Positions 31,464 to 39,211 of a stretch of 39,981 nucleotides of DNA are shown here, one piece after another; the stretch's first letter is position 1, and every line of letters begins with the position of its first letter. This DNA is from Streptomyces sp. ISL-100. GTDB taxonomy: Bacteria > Actinomycetota > Actinomycetes > Streptomycetales > Streptomycetaceae. The stretch covers positions 1-39,981 of the forward strand of contig NZ_JAGGOK010000021.1 in assembly GCF_018614615.1 (NCBI RefSeq), given 5' to 3'. Position numbers and translations under genes: made by a program. The notes beneath the pieces are model-generated. The model worked only from the letters and a program-made list of their open reading frames with translations, did no database searches and was not told the origin of the DNA.

Positions 31464-31523
31464 GCGGCACTCCTCTTCGACGACTGGCTACGTGATGTTG
31501 TACGCGGGAGCCGACCCCGGCGT

Positions 31524-32070
31524 TCAGCACCCGAGCGATTTCTTCAGGAAGTCGAGTTCCAGCAGCAACAGGGTGTCCGCCACGCCTTCCTGGGTAACGA
31601 TCACCAGCGGCCGGGTCAGCTTGCCGGCGTGCTCGACGAGTGAGCAGCGCTCGTAGACGTCGGGGCGGTGCAGTACGGCGGCGGCCGCCAGATAGCCGCC
31701 GAAGGACCAGCCACGGATCCCGACCCGCCCCAGGTCCAGGTCGTACGGTCCAGAGCTCGCCTCCCAGGGCGTACGCCACCACGCGGGCCTCCCGGTCGGT
31801 CGCGTACGCCACGACCCCCTGGCACGTCTCACGGGCACGCTCCCGGCGGATCCGCTCGGCCTCGGGAACGTCACCTGCGCCCTCGGGCCCGGCGAGTATC
31901 CGCTCGTTCCCGTCCTCGTACAGCCACAGCCTGCTGAGCGGGTCGTCGCCCGCGTCCGACCGTACGAACAGGACCCGTTGGCCGTCGGGCGAGACAGTGA
32001 ACCGGCGGGGGACCCCGAGTGATAAGCGGCGCGTACGGGCGAACTGGCGAGGAAAAGCCTGGGCGTCCAT
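31524..32070 (-). pseudogene. S9 (prolyl oligopeptidase-type) peptidase remnant with deletions and frameshift
   Basis: From 32070 one frame reads an N-terminal beta-propeller start (FTVSPDGQRVLFVRSDAGDD, GVVAYATDREARVVAYALGG). Near 31740 the homology jumps to another frame with the C-terminal catalytic part (GRVGIRGWSFGGYLAAAAVL, containing the active Ser) and then, after another gap, KLTRPLVIVTQ. A normal enzyme has about 700 residues; here most of the propeller and the middle of the hydrolase domain are lost. The block is a decayed gene. The first frame stays open to 31351, but that part is not homologous. Confidence 0.75.
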
Positions 32071-32124
32071 CGGGGCACTCTAGGGGGCGCGAATAAGTGA
32101 TCGAGAACCTCGCCGGTACGGCAG

Positions 32125-32130
32125 TAATCT
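32125..32130 (+). promoter_or_regulatory. predicted -10 of the HipA-like gene, leaderless
   Basis: TAATCT ends six bases before ATG 32137. No clear -35 is seen. Confidence 0.45.
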
Positions 32131-32136
32131 GGGGAA

Positions 32137-33027
32137 ATGCTCTCCGAAGTCACAGCGACCCGCTACGTCACGCCCTTGCGTGAGGGCGGCTCGCTCCCGG
32201 GGATCGTCGAGGCCGACGATCTCGGTACCTACGTCATGAAATTCACCGGCGCGGGACAGGGCCGCAAGACCCTGGTCGCCGAAATCATCTGCGGAGAACT
32301 GGCCCGCAGGCTCGGGCTGCGCGTCCCCGAACTCGTCACCATCCAGCTCGACCCGGTGATCGGCCTGGGCGAGCCGGACCAGGAGGTGCAGGAACTGCTC
32401 AAGGCGAGCGGCGGACTGAACCTCGGGATGGACTACCTCCCCGGATCGATCGGGTTCGACCCGCTCGCGTACGAGGTCGACCCGGCCGAGGCGGGCCGGG
32501 TGGTGTGGTTCGACGCGCTGATCAACAACGTCGACCGCTCCTGGCGCAACCCCAACATGCTCGTCTGGCACGGCGATCTGTGGCTCATCGACCACGGCGC
32601 GACCATGATCTGGCACCACAACTGGCCGACCGCCCGGAGCGCGTCCGCGAAGCCGTACAACGCCTCGGACCACGTGCTCGCGCCCTTCGGCCCCGACATC
32701 ACGGCCGCGGCCGCCGAGCTGGCGCCGCTGGTCACCGAGGAGCTGCTGACCGAGGTCGCCGCCGAGGTCCCCGTCGAGTGGCTGGTCGACGAGCCCGGCT
32801 TCGAGGGCACCGAAGCGCTGCGCCGCGCCTACGTCGACGCCCTGCTGCCGCGCGCCGCGACGATCCACGACCGGATCACGCTGAGCGCCCCGGCCAGGGA
32901 CAAGCCGTCGCAGGCTCCGGGGTGGCTGACGGATCACCTGAAGCCGTGGCCGCACCCGACCAAGGAGGACAGGCAGGACAAGCAGAACAGGCAGGGCAAG
33001 CAAGACAAGAAGGACGGCGCACAGTGA
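32137..33027 (+). CDS. HipA-like kinase-fold protein (HipA_2 type)
   Basis: 296 aa. Protein-kinase-like motifs of the HipA superfamily: K35 in YVMKF (ATP contact), E49, the catalytic loop F125-DALINN-V-D133-R-S-W-R-N138, and D152 in LIDHGATM. No HipB-type antitoxin gene with a helix-turn-helix is next to it. The C terminus (about 276-296) is a charged tail rich in Lys, Gln and Asp, encoded by a short imperfect repeat (about 32967-33015). The stop overlaps the start of the DUF3037 gene as GTGA, so the two are translated together. The target is unknown. Confidence 0.82.
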   Translation: MLSEVTATRYVTPLREGGSLPGIVEADDLGTYVMKFTGAGQGRKTLVAEIICGELARRLGLRVPELVTIQLDPVIGLGEPDQEVQELLKASGGLNLGMDYLPGSIGFDPLAYEVDPAEAGRVVWFDALINNVDRSWRNPNMLVWHGDLWLIDHGATMIWHHNWPTARSASAKPYNASDHVLAPFGPDITAAAAELAPLVTEELLTEVAAEVPVEWLVDEPGFEGTEALRRAYVDALLPRAATIHDRITLSAPARDKPSQAPGWLTDHLKPWPHPTKEDRQDKQNRQGKQDKKDGAQ

Positions 33028-33410
33028 GCACCACGCGGGATGTCTTCGAGTACGCGCTGGTGCGCGTGGTGCCGCGCGTGGAGCGCGGCGAAATGTTCAA
33101 CGCGGGTGTGCTCGTCTACTGCCGCGCCAAGTCCTTCGTCGCCGCCAGGACCCACCTCGACGAGGCCAAGCTGAAGGCGCTGGACCCAGACGCCGACGTA
33201 GCGGGCGTACGGGCCGCCCTGCGCGCCGTGGAGGGCGTCTGTGGCGGCGGGGAGGCGGCGGGCCAGGCGGCGGGCGACGACGCGGGCCGGCGCTTCCGCT
33301 GGCTAGTCGCGCCGCGCAGCACTGTCGTGCAGCCGGGGCCCGTGCACACGGGCCTCACGGCGGATCCGGAGGCGGAGATCGAGCGTCTGCTCGACCTGCT
33401 GGTGCGGTGA
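33024..33410 (+). CDS. DUF3037 protein, partner of the HipA-like kinase
   Basis: 128 aa. The family block is FEYALVRVVPRVERGEMFNAG, then VLVYCRAKSFVAARTHLDE, and near the end LVAPRSTVVQPGPVHTGLT followed by ERLLDLLVR. Function unknown. It starts with the GTG overlapping the upstream stop (GTGA, 33024-33027). HipA_2-type and DUF3037 genes are repeatedly found as a pair in bacteria (family memory), suggesting a joint system. Confidence 0.82.
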   Translation: MSTTRDVFEYALVRVVPRVERGEMFNAGVLVYCRAKSFVAARTHLDEAKLKALDPDADVAGVRAALRAVEGVCGGGEAAGQAAGDDAGRRFRWLVAPRSTVVQPGPVHTGLTADPEAEIERLLDLLVR

Positions 33411-33447
33411 TCTGCGCTACGGAATCCCCGGGTCGTTCCTTGGGCCG

Positions 33448-33476
33448 TTGACACCGCGTGCCATGGCTTCTAGCGT
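33448..33476 (+). promoter_or_regulatory. consensus promoter of the fabG operon
   Basis: TTGACA (33448-33453, a perfect -35) and TAGCGT (33471-33476) are separated by 17 bp. Transcription should start near 33483. Confidence 0.8.
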
Positions 33477-33492
33477 CACGTCTGCTGAAGCT

Positions 33493-33510
33493 ACTAAGCG
33501 GTTGCTCAGT
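33493..33510. promoter_or_regulatory. palindromic operator after the fabG promoter
   Basis: ACTAAGC (33493-33499) and GCTCAGT (33504-33510) are complementary except for one base. The site lies about 10-28 bases after the predicted start of transcription, where a TetR-type repressor could block RNA polymerase. No TetR gene is in the window. Confidence 0.6.
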
Positions 33511-33569
33511 GATCGGGTACTCACTCTCGGTCGACTTGAGCGCCGCATCCAAGGGCGAGGAGAACCAGC

Positions 33570-34331
33570 ATGTCCACCACCGAGCAGCGTGTCGCGATCG
33601 TGACCGGGGCGGCGCGCGGCATTGGCGCCGCCACCGCGGTCCGTCTTGCGGCCGAGGGCCGCGCCGTCGCCGTACTCGACCTCGACGAGGCCGCGTGCAA
33701 GGACACCGTCGAGAAGATCACCGCGGCGGGCGGCACCGCCCTCGCCGTCGGCTGTGACGTCTCCGACAGCGCCCAGGTCGAGGCCGCCGTCGCGCGCGTC
33801 GCCGCGGAGCTCGGTGCGCCGACGATCCTCGTGAACAACGCGGGTGTCCTGCGTGACAACCTGCTCTTCAAGATGAGCGAGTCCGACTGGGACACCGTGG
33901 TGAACGTGCACCTCAAGGGCGCGTTCCTGATGGCCAAGGCTTGCCAGAAGCACATGGTGGACGCCAAGTTCGGCCGTATCGTCAGCCTTTCCAGCAGCTC
34001 GGCGCTCGGCAACCGCGGCCAGGCGAACTACTCCGCCGTCAAGGCCGGTCTGCAGGGCTTCACCAAGACCCTCGCCAAGGAGCTGGGCAAGTTCGGCATC
34101 ACGGCCAACGCCGTCGCGCCCGGCTTCATCGTCACCGAGATGACCGCGCAGACCGCCGCCCGCGTGGGCATGGGCTTCGAGGAGTTCCAGGCCGCCGCCG
34201 CCACCCAGATCCCGGTGCAGCGCGTCGGCACGCCGGACGACATCGCCAACGCCATCGCCTTCTTCACGGGCGAGGATGCCGGTTTTGTCTCCGGCCAGGT
34301 CATGTACGTCGCCGGCGGCCCGCTCAACTGA
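33570..34331 (+). CDS. fabG: SDR-family 3-oxoacyl-ACP reductase
   Basis: 253 aa, classical short-chain dehydrogenase. The nucleotide-binding motif is TGAARGIG (12-19), then NNAG (about 90), the active-site Ser block VSLSSSSALGNRGQ and Tyr-Lys in NYSAVKAG. FabG-type enzymes reduce 3-oxoacyl-ACP or -CoA with NADPH. The ATG at 33570 follows GAGGAG (33557-33562). A consensus promoter with a palindromic operator lies upstream. It is followed by a second SDR gene 44 bp away in the same operon. Role in fatty acid or polyketide metabolism is not resolved. Confidence 0.88.
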   Translation: MSTTEQRVAIVTGAARGIGAATAVRLAAEGRAVAVLDLDEAACKDTVEKITAAGGTALAVGCDVSDSAQVEAAVARVAAELGAPTILVNNAGVLRDNLLFKMSESDWDTVVNVHLKGAFLMAKACQKHMVDAKFGRIVSLSSSSALGNRGQANYSAVKAGLQGFTKTLAKELGKFGITANAVAPGFIVTEMTAQTAARVGMGFEEFQAAAATQIPVQRVGTPDDIANAIAFFTGEDAGFVSGQVMYVAGGPLN

Positions 34332-34375
34332 CGCCGATCGATCGACGCCGCTCAACTGACGAGGGACTGAAAAAC

Positions 34376-35143
34376 ATGGCTGCTGAGGCAGAGGTACGGG
34401 ACAGCGGGAAGGTCGCGCTCATCACGGGCGCGAGCCGCGGAATCGGTTACGGCGTCGCCGAGGCGCTCGTCGCCCGCGGCGACCGGGTGTGCATCACCGG
34501 GCGTAACGAGGACGCGCTCAAGGAGGCCGTGGAGAAGCTCGGCGCGGACCGGGTGATCGGCGTCGCGGGCAAGGCCCACGACGAGGCGCACCAGGCGATC
34601 GCCGTCGAGCGCACCATGGAGGCGTTCGGGCGGGTCGACTTCCTGATCAACAACGCCGGCACGAACCCGGTCTTCGGGCCGATCGCGGAGCTGGACCTGG
34701 GTGTCGCCCGCAAGACGTACGAGACCAACGTGATCTCCGCGCTCGGGTTCGCGCAGCAGACCTGGAAGGCGTGGCAGAAGGAGAACGGCGGGGCGATCGT
34801 CAATATCGCCTCGGTCGCCGGCCTCTCCGCCTCGCCCTTCATCGGCGCGTACGGCATGAGCAAGGCGGCGATGGTCAACCTGACCCTCCAGCTGGCGCAC
34901 GAGTTCGCGCCGGGCGTACGGGTCAACGCGATCGCGCCTGCTGTGGTGAAGACCCAGTTCGCCCAGGCGCTCTACGACGGCCGCGAGGCGGAGGCTGCCG
35001 CGGCGTACCCGCTGGGACGGCTCGGCGTTCCCGAGGACATCGGGGGAGCGGCTGCCTTCCTCACCTCGGACCAGTCCGACTGGATTACGGGGCAGACACT
35101 CGTCGTGGACGGCGGTATCTTCCTGAACGCTGGCGTCCACTGA
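34376..35143 (+). CDS. SDR-family oxidoreductase (second of the pair)
   Basis: 255 aa. Cofactor motif TGASRGIG (18-25), NNAG (about 93), active-site Ser in NIASVAGLSAS and Tyr-Lys in YGMSKAAMV. It is distinct in sequence from the FabG at 33570, so the two probably act on related but different substrates. ATG 34376 follows GAGGGA (34361-34366). A 13-bp direct repeat CGCTCAACTGACG (34321-34333 and 34350-34362) fills the gap to the upstream gene. Confidence 0.87.
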   Translation: MAAEAEVRDSGKVALITGASRGIGYGVAEALVARGDRVCITGRNEDALKEAVEKLGADRVIGVAGKAHDEAHQAIAVERTMEAFGRVDFLINNAGTNPVFGPIAELDLGVARKTYETNVISALGFAQQTWKAWQKENGGAIVNIASVAGLSASPFIGAYGMSKAAMVNLTLQLAHEFAPGVRVNAIAPAVVKTQFAQALYDGREAEAAAAYPLGRLGVPEDIGGAAAFLTSDQSDWITGQTLVVDGGIFLNAGVH

Positions 35144-35210
35144 GTCGTTTTACTCCATTTTTACTCTGGATGTGCTGGATTACGCCCAAGCGCCCTGCCG
35201 GGTCTGCTCG
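35144..35210. other. AT-rich spacer after the SDR operon
   Basis: It contains a direct repeat TTTTACTC in TTTTACTCCATTTTTACTC, unusual for this GC-rich genome. It may be a terminator tail, but no stem precedes it. Confidence 0.35.
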
Positions 35211-35238
35211 TTGAGCCGGCGGGGTGCTGCGGTATGGT
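35211..35238 (+). promoter_or_regulatory. predicted promoter of the solute-binding lipoprotein gene
   Basis: TTGAGC (35211-35216) and TATGGT (35233-35238) are 16 bp apart; transcription would start near 35245. Confidence 0.5.
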
Positions 35239-35271
35239 CTGCCGACCCATGGCTGATCGAGGAGCGTGCAC

Positions 35272-36855
35272 GTGTTCAACCGGACCAGATGTCTGCAGTC
35301 CGCTGCAGCCCTTGTGTCCATATCCCTGCTGACGACCGGCTGCGGGATGCTGTCCAGTGATCAGTCCGACACGGAGCAGAAGCTCGCTGTCGGTACTACG
35401 AGCACGCCCAGCACACTCGACCCGGCCGGCGCATGGGACGGTTCCTGGGAGCTGTACAGAAACGTCTTCCAGACGCTTGTGAGCTACCCCACAGGGAGCA
35501 CCACACCGGAGCCCGACGCTGCCGAGAAGTGCTCCTTCACGGACAGCTCGAACCAGGTGTACACCTGCACGCTCCGCGAGGGCCTCACCTTCTCCGACGG
35601 AACGGCGCTGGACGCCAAGGCGGCGAAGTACTCGATCGACCGGATTGTCGAGATCGGCGAGAAGGGAGGCCCGAGCGGGCTTCTCTCCAGCCTCGACAAG
35701 GTGGAGACGAGCGGCAACCGGAAGATCACCTTCCGGCTAAACAAGCCGGATGCCACCTTCCCGTTCGTGCTCGCCACACCCGCGATGTCGATGGTGAGCC
35801 CCGCGGACTACCCGAAGGACAGGCTCCGCACGGGCAACCAGCTGACCGGTTCGGGCCCGTACAACCTCGCGTCGTACGAGCCGCAGAAGCTGGCCGAGCT
35901 CGTGAAGAACCCGAAGTACGAGGGGTTCGCCGATCTCAAGAACGACGCCGTCACGATCCACTACTACAAAGACTCCGCCGTGATGGTGGACGCGCTGAAG
36001 AAGAAGGAGATCGACGCGACGTTCCGCGGTCTGACCGCGGAGCAGGTCATCGATCTGGAGGGCCAGCCCAAGGAGAAGGAACTCCAGGTCGTCGAGGCGG
36101 TCGGCGCCGAGATCCGCTACCTGGTGTTCAACCCCAGGGACCCGGCCGCGCGCAAGCCCGCCGTCCGCCGGGCCATCGCCCAGGTGGTCGACCGTGGTGC
36201 GCTCGTCGACAAGGTCTACAAGGGCACCGCCGAGCCTCTGTACTCCATGATCCCGAGCGGCGTCGCCGGTCACGCGACCAGCTTCTTCGACACCTACGGT
36301 GAGCCCAGTGTGCCGAAGGCGCGGAACATTCTCGCCGAGGCGGGCATCACCGAGCCGGTCCCGCTGACCTTCTGGTACACCTCGGACCGGTACGGATCGG
36401 CCACCGCGCTGGAGTTCGCCGAGCTGAAGCGGCAGCTGGACGAGTCCGGGCTGTTCAAGATCAAGCTGAAGCACCGGCCCTGGAACGAGTTCGCCAAGGG
36501 CTACCAGAAGGGCGAGTACCCGGTGTTCGGCCGCGGCTGGTCCCCGGACTTCCCGGACCCGGACAACTTCGTCGCCCCCTTCGTCGGTGAGAACAACGCC
36601 GTCGGTACGCCGTACGACACCCCGGAGATCACGGCCAGCCTGCTGCCGAAGACACGGCAGGAGAGCGACCGGGCCGCGGTGGGCGACCAGTTCGGGCGCG
36701 CGCAGGAGATCCTGCTCGAGGACGTCCGTCTGCTGCCGCTGTGGCAGGGCAAGCTGTACGTCGCCGCCTCCGACGAGATCGCGGGCGCCGAACGGGCGCT
36801 GGACCCGCAGACGATCATGCAGGTGTGGCAGCTGCACAAGAAGACCAGCTGGTAG
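35272..36855 (+). CDS. ABC transporter substrate-binding lipoprotein (family 5, peptide/nickel type)
   Basis: 527 aa. A lipoprotein signal peptide ends in the lipobox L20-T-T-G-C24. The mature part is a family 5 solute-binding protein with GTTSTPSTLDPAGAWDGS near the start, LREGLTFSDGTALDAKAAKYS, and the family block PAVRRAIAQVVDRGALVDKV. It should bind peptides, nickel or similar oligomers outside the cell. GTG 35272 is preferred: GAGGAG (35259-35264) is seven bases upstream; GTG 35266 would sit one base after it. No permease or ATPase genes follow, so it is an orphan binding protein. Confidence 0.9.
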   Translation: MFNRTRCLQSAAALVSISLLTTGCGMLSSDQSDTEQKLAVGTTSTPSTLDPAGAWDGSWELYRNVFQTLVSYPTGSTTPEPDAAEKCSFTDSSNQVYTCTLREGLTFSDGTALDAKAAKYSIDRIVEIGEKGGPSGLLSSLDKVETSGNRKITFRLNKPDATFPFVLATPAMSMVSPADYPKDRLRTGNQLTGSGPYNLASYEPQKLAELVKNPKYEGFADLKNDAVTIHYYKDSAVMVDALKKKEIDATFRGLTAEQVIDLEGQPKEKELQVVEAVGAEIRYLVFNPRDPAARKPAVRRAIAQVVDRGALVDKVYKGTAEPLYSMIPSGVAGHATSFFDTYGEPSVPKARNILAEAGITEPVPLTFWYTSDRYGSATALEFAELKRQLDESGLFKIKLKHRPWNEFAKGYQKGEYPVFGRGWSPDFPDPDNFVAPFVGENNAVGTPYDTPEITASLLPKTRQESDRAAVGDQFGRAQEILLEDVRLLPLWQGKLYVAASDEIAGAERALDPQTIMQVWQLHKKTSW

Positions 36856-36881
36856 GAACCGTTGTCAGTGGCCGCGGGTAG

Positions 36882-36898
36882 GTTCTTTGATGAAGAAC
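36882..36898 (+). promoter_or_regulatory. short hairpin in the ung leader
   Basis: GTTCTT (36882-36887) and AAGAAC (36893-36898) are perfect complements around TGATG, 26 bases before the ung start. It could be a weak operator or part of the 5' end. It is not a LexA box (spacing differs). Confidence 0.4.
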
Positions 36899-36923
36899 TG
36901 ATCGTTTACCGGAGGTTGTTGAC

Positions 36924-37619
36924 GTGACCGACACCGACATGCTGCCCGAGTCCTGGCGCGGCGTCCTCGGAGACGAGCTGCAGAAGCCCTATTTCCAGCA
37001 GCTCACCGAATTCGTCGAGAAGGAGCGGGCGAACGGGCCGGTCTACCCGCCGCGCGAGGAGGTCTTCGCCGCCCTGGACGCCACACCGTACGACCGGGTG
37101 AAGGTCCTGGTCCTCGGCCAGGACCCGTACCACGGCGAAGGGCAGGGGCACGGGCTGTGCTTCTCGGTGCGGCCGGGCGTCAAGGTGCCTCCGTCCCTGC
37201 GGAACATCTACAAGGAGATGAACGCGGAGCTGGGCACCCCGATCCCGGACAATGGCTATCTGATGCCGTGGGCCGAGCAGGGTGTCCTGCTGCTCAACGC
37301 CGTACTGACGGTGCGGGCCGGCGAGGCGAACTCCCACAAGGGCAAGGGGTGGGAGACGTTCACGGACGCGGTGATCCGCGCCGTGGCCTCGCGGCCCGAC
37401 CCGGCGGTCTTCGTGCTCTGGGGCAATTACGCCCAGAAGAAGCTTCCGCTGATCGACGAGGAGCGGCACGTGGTGGTGAAGGGCGCGCACCCTTCGCCGC
37501 TCTCGGCGAAGAAGTTCTTCGGGTCCCGGCCGTTCACGCAGATCAACGAAGCGGTGGCGGCGCAGGGGCACCAGCCCATCGACTGGACTGTGCCCAACCT
37601 CGCTGATCTGCCTGCTTGA
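36924..37619 (+). CDS. ung: uracil-DNA glycosylase, family 1
   Basis: 231 aa. Motif 1 is GQD67PYHGEGQ with the catalytic Asp; motif 2 is GAH189PSPLS with the catalytic His. It removes uracil from DNA in base excision repair. The residue after GQ is G where most members have A (GQAHG becomes GQGHG). GTG 36924 follows GGAGG (36911-36915). It overlaps no neighbour; the next gene is convergent 9 bp away, and a 10-bp direct repeat GATCTGCCTG (37605-37614, 37618-37627) spans its stop codon. Confidence 0.95.
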   Translation: MTDTDMLPESWRGVLGDELQKPYFQQLTEFVEKERANGPVYPPREEVFAALDATPYDRVKVLVLGQDPYHGEGQGHGLCFSVRPGVKVPPSLRNIYKEMNAELGTPIPDNGYLMPWAEQGVLLLNAVLTVRAGEANSHKGKGWETFTDAVIRAVASRPDPAVFVLWGNYAQKKLPLIDEERHVVVKGAHPSPLSAKKFFGSRPFTQINEAVAAQGHQPIDWTVPNLADLPA

Positions 37620-37628
37620 TCTGCCTGA

Positions 37629-38036
37629 TCAGCCCAGTTGGTAGCTGAAGGTGTACGGGACGGACGGCTCGCCGTGTCGCGCGGTGTAGCCGCCCGTCCC
37701 GCTCAGCCCGGCCAGAGCGCCGGTGCCACTGCCCGGTACGACCTCGAAGGTGCAGTGGACCGTGCCGTCCTCGCCGAAGGTGCCCCGCTCCTCGACTGCG
37801 AACGTCCCCTCGCGGCCGTCCACGGAGCCGCTGAACAGCTGGTGACCGGCGAAGACGCCGGTCTTCCCGGTCACGTAAGCGATGGAGTACTCGCACGTGG
37901 TCCCGGCTGCGTCGATGGCGCCGGTGAAGGTGTTGGTTACGGAGGCGCGGGCCAGCTTGGAGGCCTCGTCCGTCCCGGCGACCGGGGTCTCGTCCCAGTT
38001 GGCGAAGGTGAAGCTGCCGGTGGCCTGTGTGGGCAT
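37629..38036 (-). CDS. DUF3224 family protein
   Basis: 135 aa, a small beta-barrel (lipocalin-like) family: GSFTFANWDETPVAG, TNTFTGAIDAAGTTCEYSIA, GHQLFSGSVDGREGTF, and the C-terminal GTGGYTARHGEPSVPYTFSY. Function unknown; members often sit next to WYL or YafY-type regulators. ATG 38036 follows AAAGGAAC on the minus strand. It is divergent from a WYL regulator with a palindrome in between (38098-38122), so it is probably a direct target. Confidence 0.83.
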   Translation of the reverse strand: MPTQATGSFTFANWDETPVAGTDEASKLARASVTNTFTGAIDAAGTTCEYSIAYVTGKTGVFAGHQLFSGSVDGREGTFAVEERGTFGEDGTVHCTFEVVPGSGTGALAGLSGTGGYTARHGEPSVPYTFSYQLG

Positions 38037-38097
38037 GGAGGTTCCTTTCAACAGTCGGCGCGACACTCTCGCGCTCCTGGGAACCAGCATCCAGTCC

Positions 38098-38122
38098 GTA
38101 CCTGACACCTTCTGTCAGGTAC
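38098..38122. promoter_or_regulatory. perfect 10-bp-arm palindrome between the DUF3224 and WYL genes
   Basis: Arms GTACCTGACA (38098-38107) and TGTCAGGTAC (38113-38122) are perfect complements around CCTTC. It sits 18 bp before the WYL regulator start and 61 bp before the divergent gene, where it could control both. TGACA/TGTCA halves fit YafY/DeoR-type HTH regulators. Confidence 0.75.
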
Positions 38123-38139
38123 GCGGGCAGACTTGGCCC

Positions 38140-39153
38140 ATGCGCGCCGACCGACTGCTCTCCCTGCTCCTGCTGCTGCAGAACCGGGGCCGGATGACCG
38201 CCCCCGAACTGGCCGCCGAGCTGGGCGTCTCCGTCCGTACCGTCTACCGGGACGTCGAGGCGCTCGGCGCGTCCGGGGTTCCGGTGTACGCCGACCGCGG
38301 CCCGGTCGGCGGCTACCGCCTGATGGACGGCTACCGCACCCGGCTGACCGGCCTGACGAGTGACGAGGCGGGATCGCTCCACTTCGCCGGCATGCCTGCG
38401 GCGGCGGCCGAACTGGGCCTCGCCGCCGACCTCACCACGGCGCAGCTCAAGTTGGGCGCAGCACTGCCCGACGGCCTCGGTGAACGCACTCGGCGTGTCC
38501 AGGAGCGGTTTCACCTCGACGCCCCCGCCTGGTTCCGGGACGCGGACCCCGCGCCGTACCTCGCCGAAGTCGCCGGGGCGGTCTGGCGGCAGCGGCTGCT
38601 GCGCGTCCACTACCGGAGCTGGCGGGGTGACGTACACCGCCAACTGGGGCCGCTGGGCGTCGTACTGAAGGGCGGGAACTGGTATCTCGTGGCGGACGCC
38701 GGGGAGTCGGTGCGTACTTACCGGGTGTCGCGGATGCTCGCGGCGGAGGCACTGGAGGAGGGCTTCGAGCGGCCGGCCGGGTTCGATCTGGCGGCGTACT
38801 GGCAGGAGAGCGCGCGCCGGATGGAGGCCGGGGTGCTGCGGGGCGAGGCCCGGCTGCGGGTGTCACCGCGTGGCCTGAGGCTGCTGCCGGTTCAGTTCGG
38901 GGCGGCCGGATCAGAGGCTGTACGGGCGGCGGGGCCGCCGGACGAGGAAGGGTGGGTCGAGACCGTACTGCGCGTCGAGGCGCTGCCCGTGGCGCTGGGG
39001 GATCTGCTGCGGCTGGGGCTGGAGGCGGAGGTGCTCGGGCCGCCGGAGCTGCGCGCGGAGGTTGCCCGTACGGTCACCGGCCTGGCTCAGCGCTACCAGG
39101 ACGGTGCGGCCGCGCGCCCGAGCCTGAGCCGGATTGTCAGTGGTGGGGTCTAG
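38140..39153 (+). CDS. WYL-domain (YafY-type) transcriptional regulator
   Basis: 337 aa. HTH_11 helix-turn-helix at about 1-60 (RLLSLLLLLQNRGRMTAPEL, SVRTVYRDVEALGASG), then a WYL domain (about 135-215) with LRVHYRSWRGDVHRQLGP and NWYLVAD, and a WCX-type C-terminal domain (about 230-325). WYL domains bind small ligands or nucleic acids. It probably binds the palindrome 38098-38122 and controls itself and the DUF3224 gene. ATG 38140 is set by family alignment; no Shine-Dalgarno is evident. Confidence 0.88.
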   Translation: MRADRLLSLLLLLQNRGRMTAPELAAELGVSVRTVYRDVEALGASGVPVYADRGPVGGYRLMDGYRTRLTGLTSDEAGSLHFAGMPAAAAELGLAADLTTAQLKLGAALPDGLGERTRRVQERFHLDAPAWFRDADPAPYLAEVAGAVWRQRLLRVHYRSWRGDVHRQLGPLGVVLKGGNWYLVADAGESVRTYRVSRMLAAEALEEGFERPAGFDLAAYWQESARRMEAGVLRGEARLRVSPRGLRLLPVQFGAAGSEAVRAAGPPDEEGWVETVLRVEALPVALGDLLRLGLEAEVLGPPELRAEVARTVTGLAQRYQDGAAARPSLSRIVSGGV

Positions 39154-39211
39154 CGTCGAGATCGTCGGGATTACTGGCTTTGCGTGCCGCGGGCGACAGG
39201 AGAACCAGGTC

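Noticed and set aside
31351..31523. Extension of the S9 remnant frame toward 31351
   Set aside because: This part lies opposite the Rieske gene start and has no peptidase similarity.
36856..36923. LexA (SOS) box before ung
   Set aside because: The GTTCTT/AAGAAC hairpin has the wrong order and spacing for the GAAC-N4-GTTC type box.
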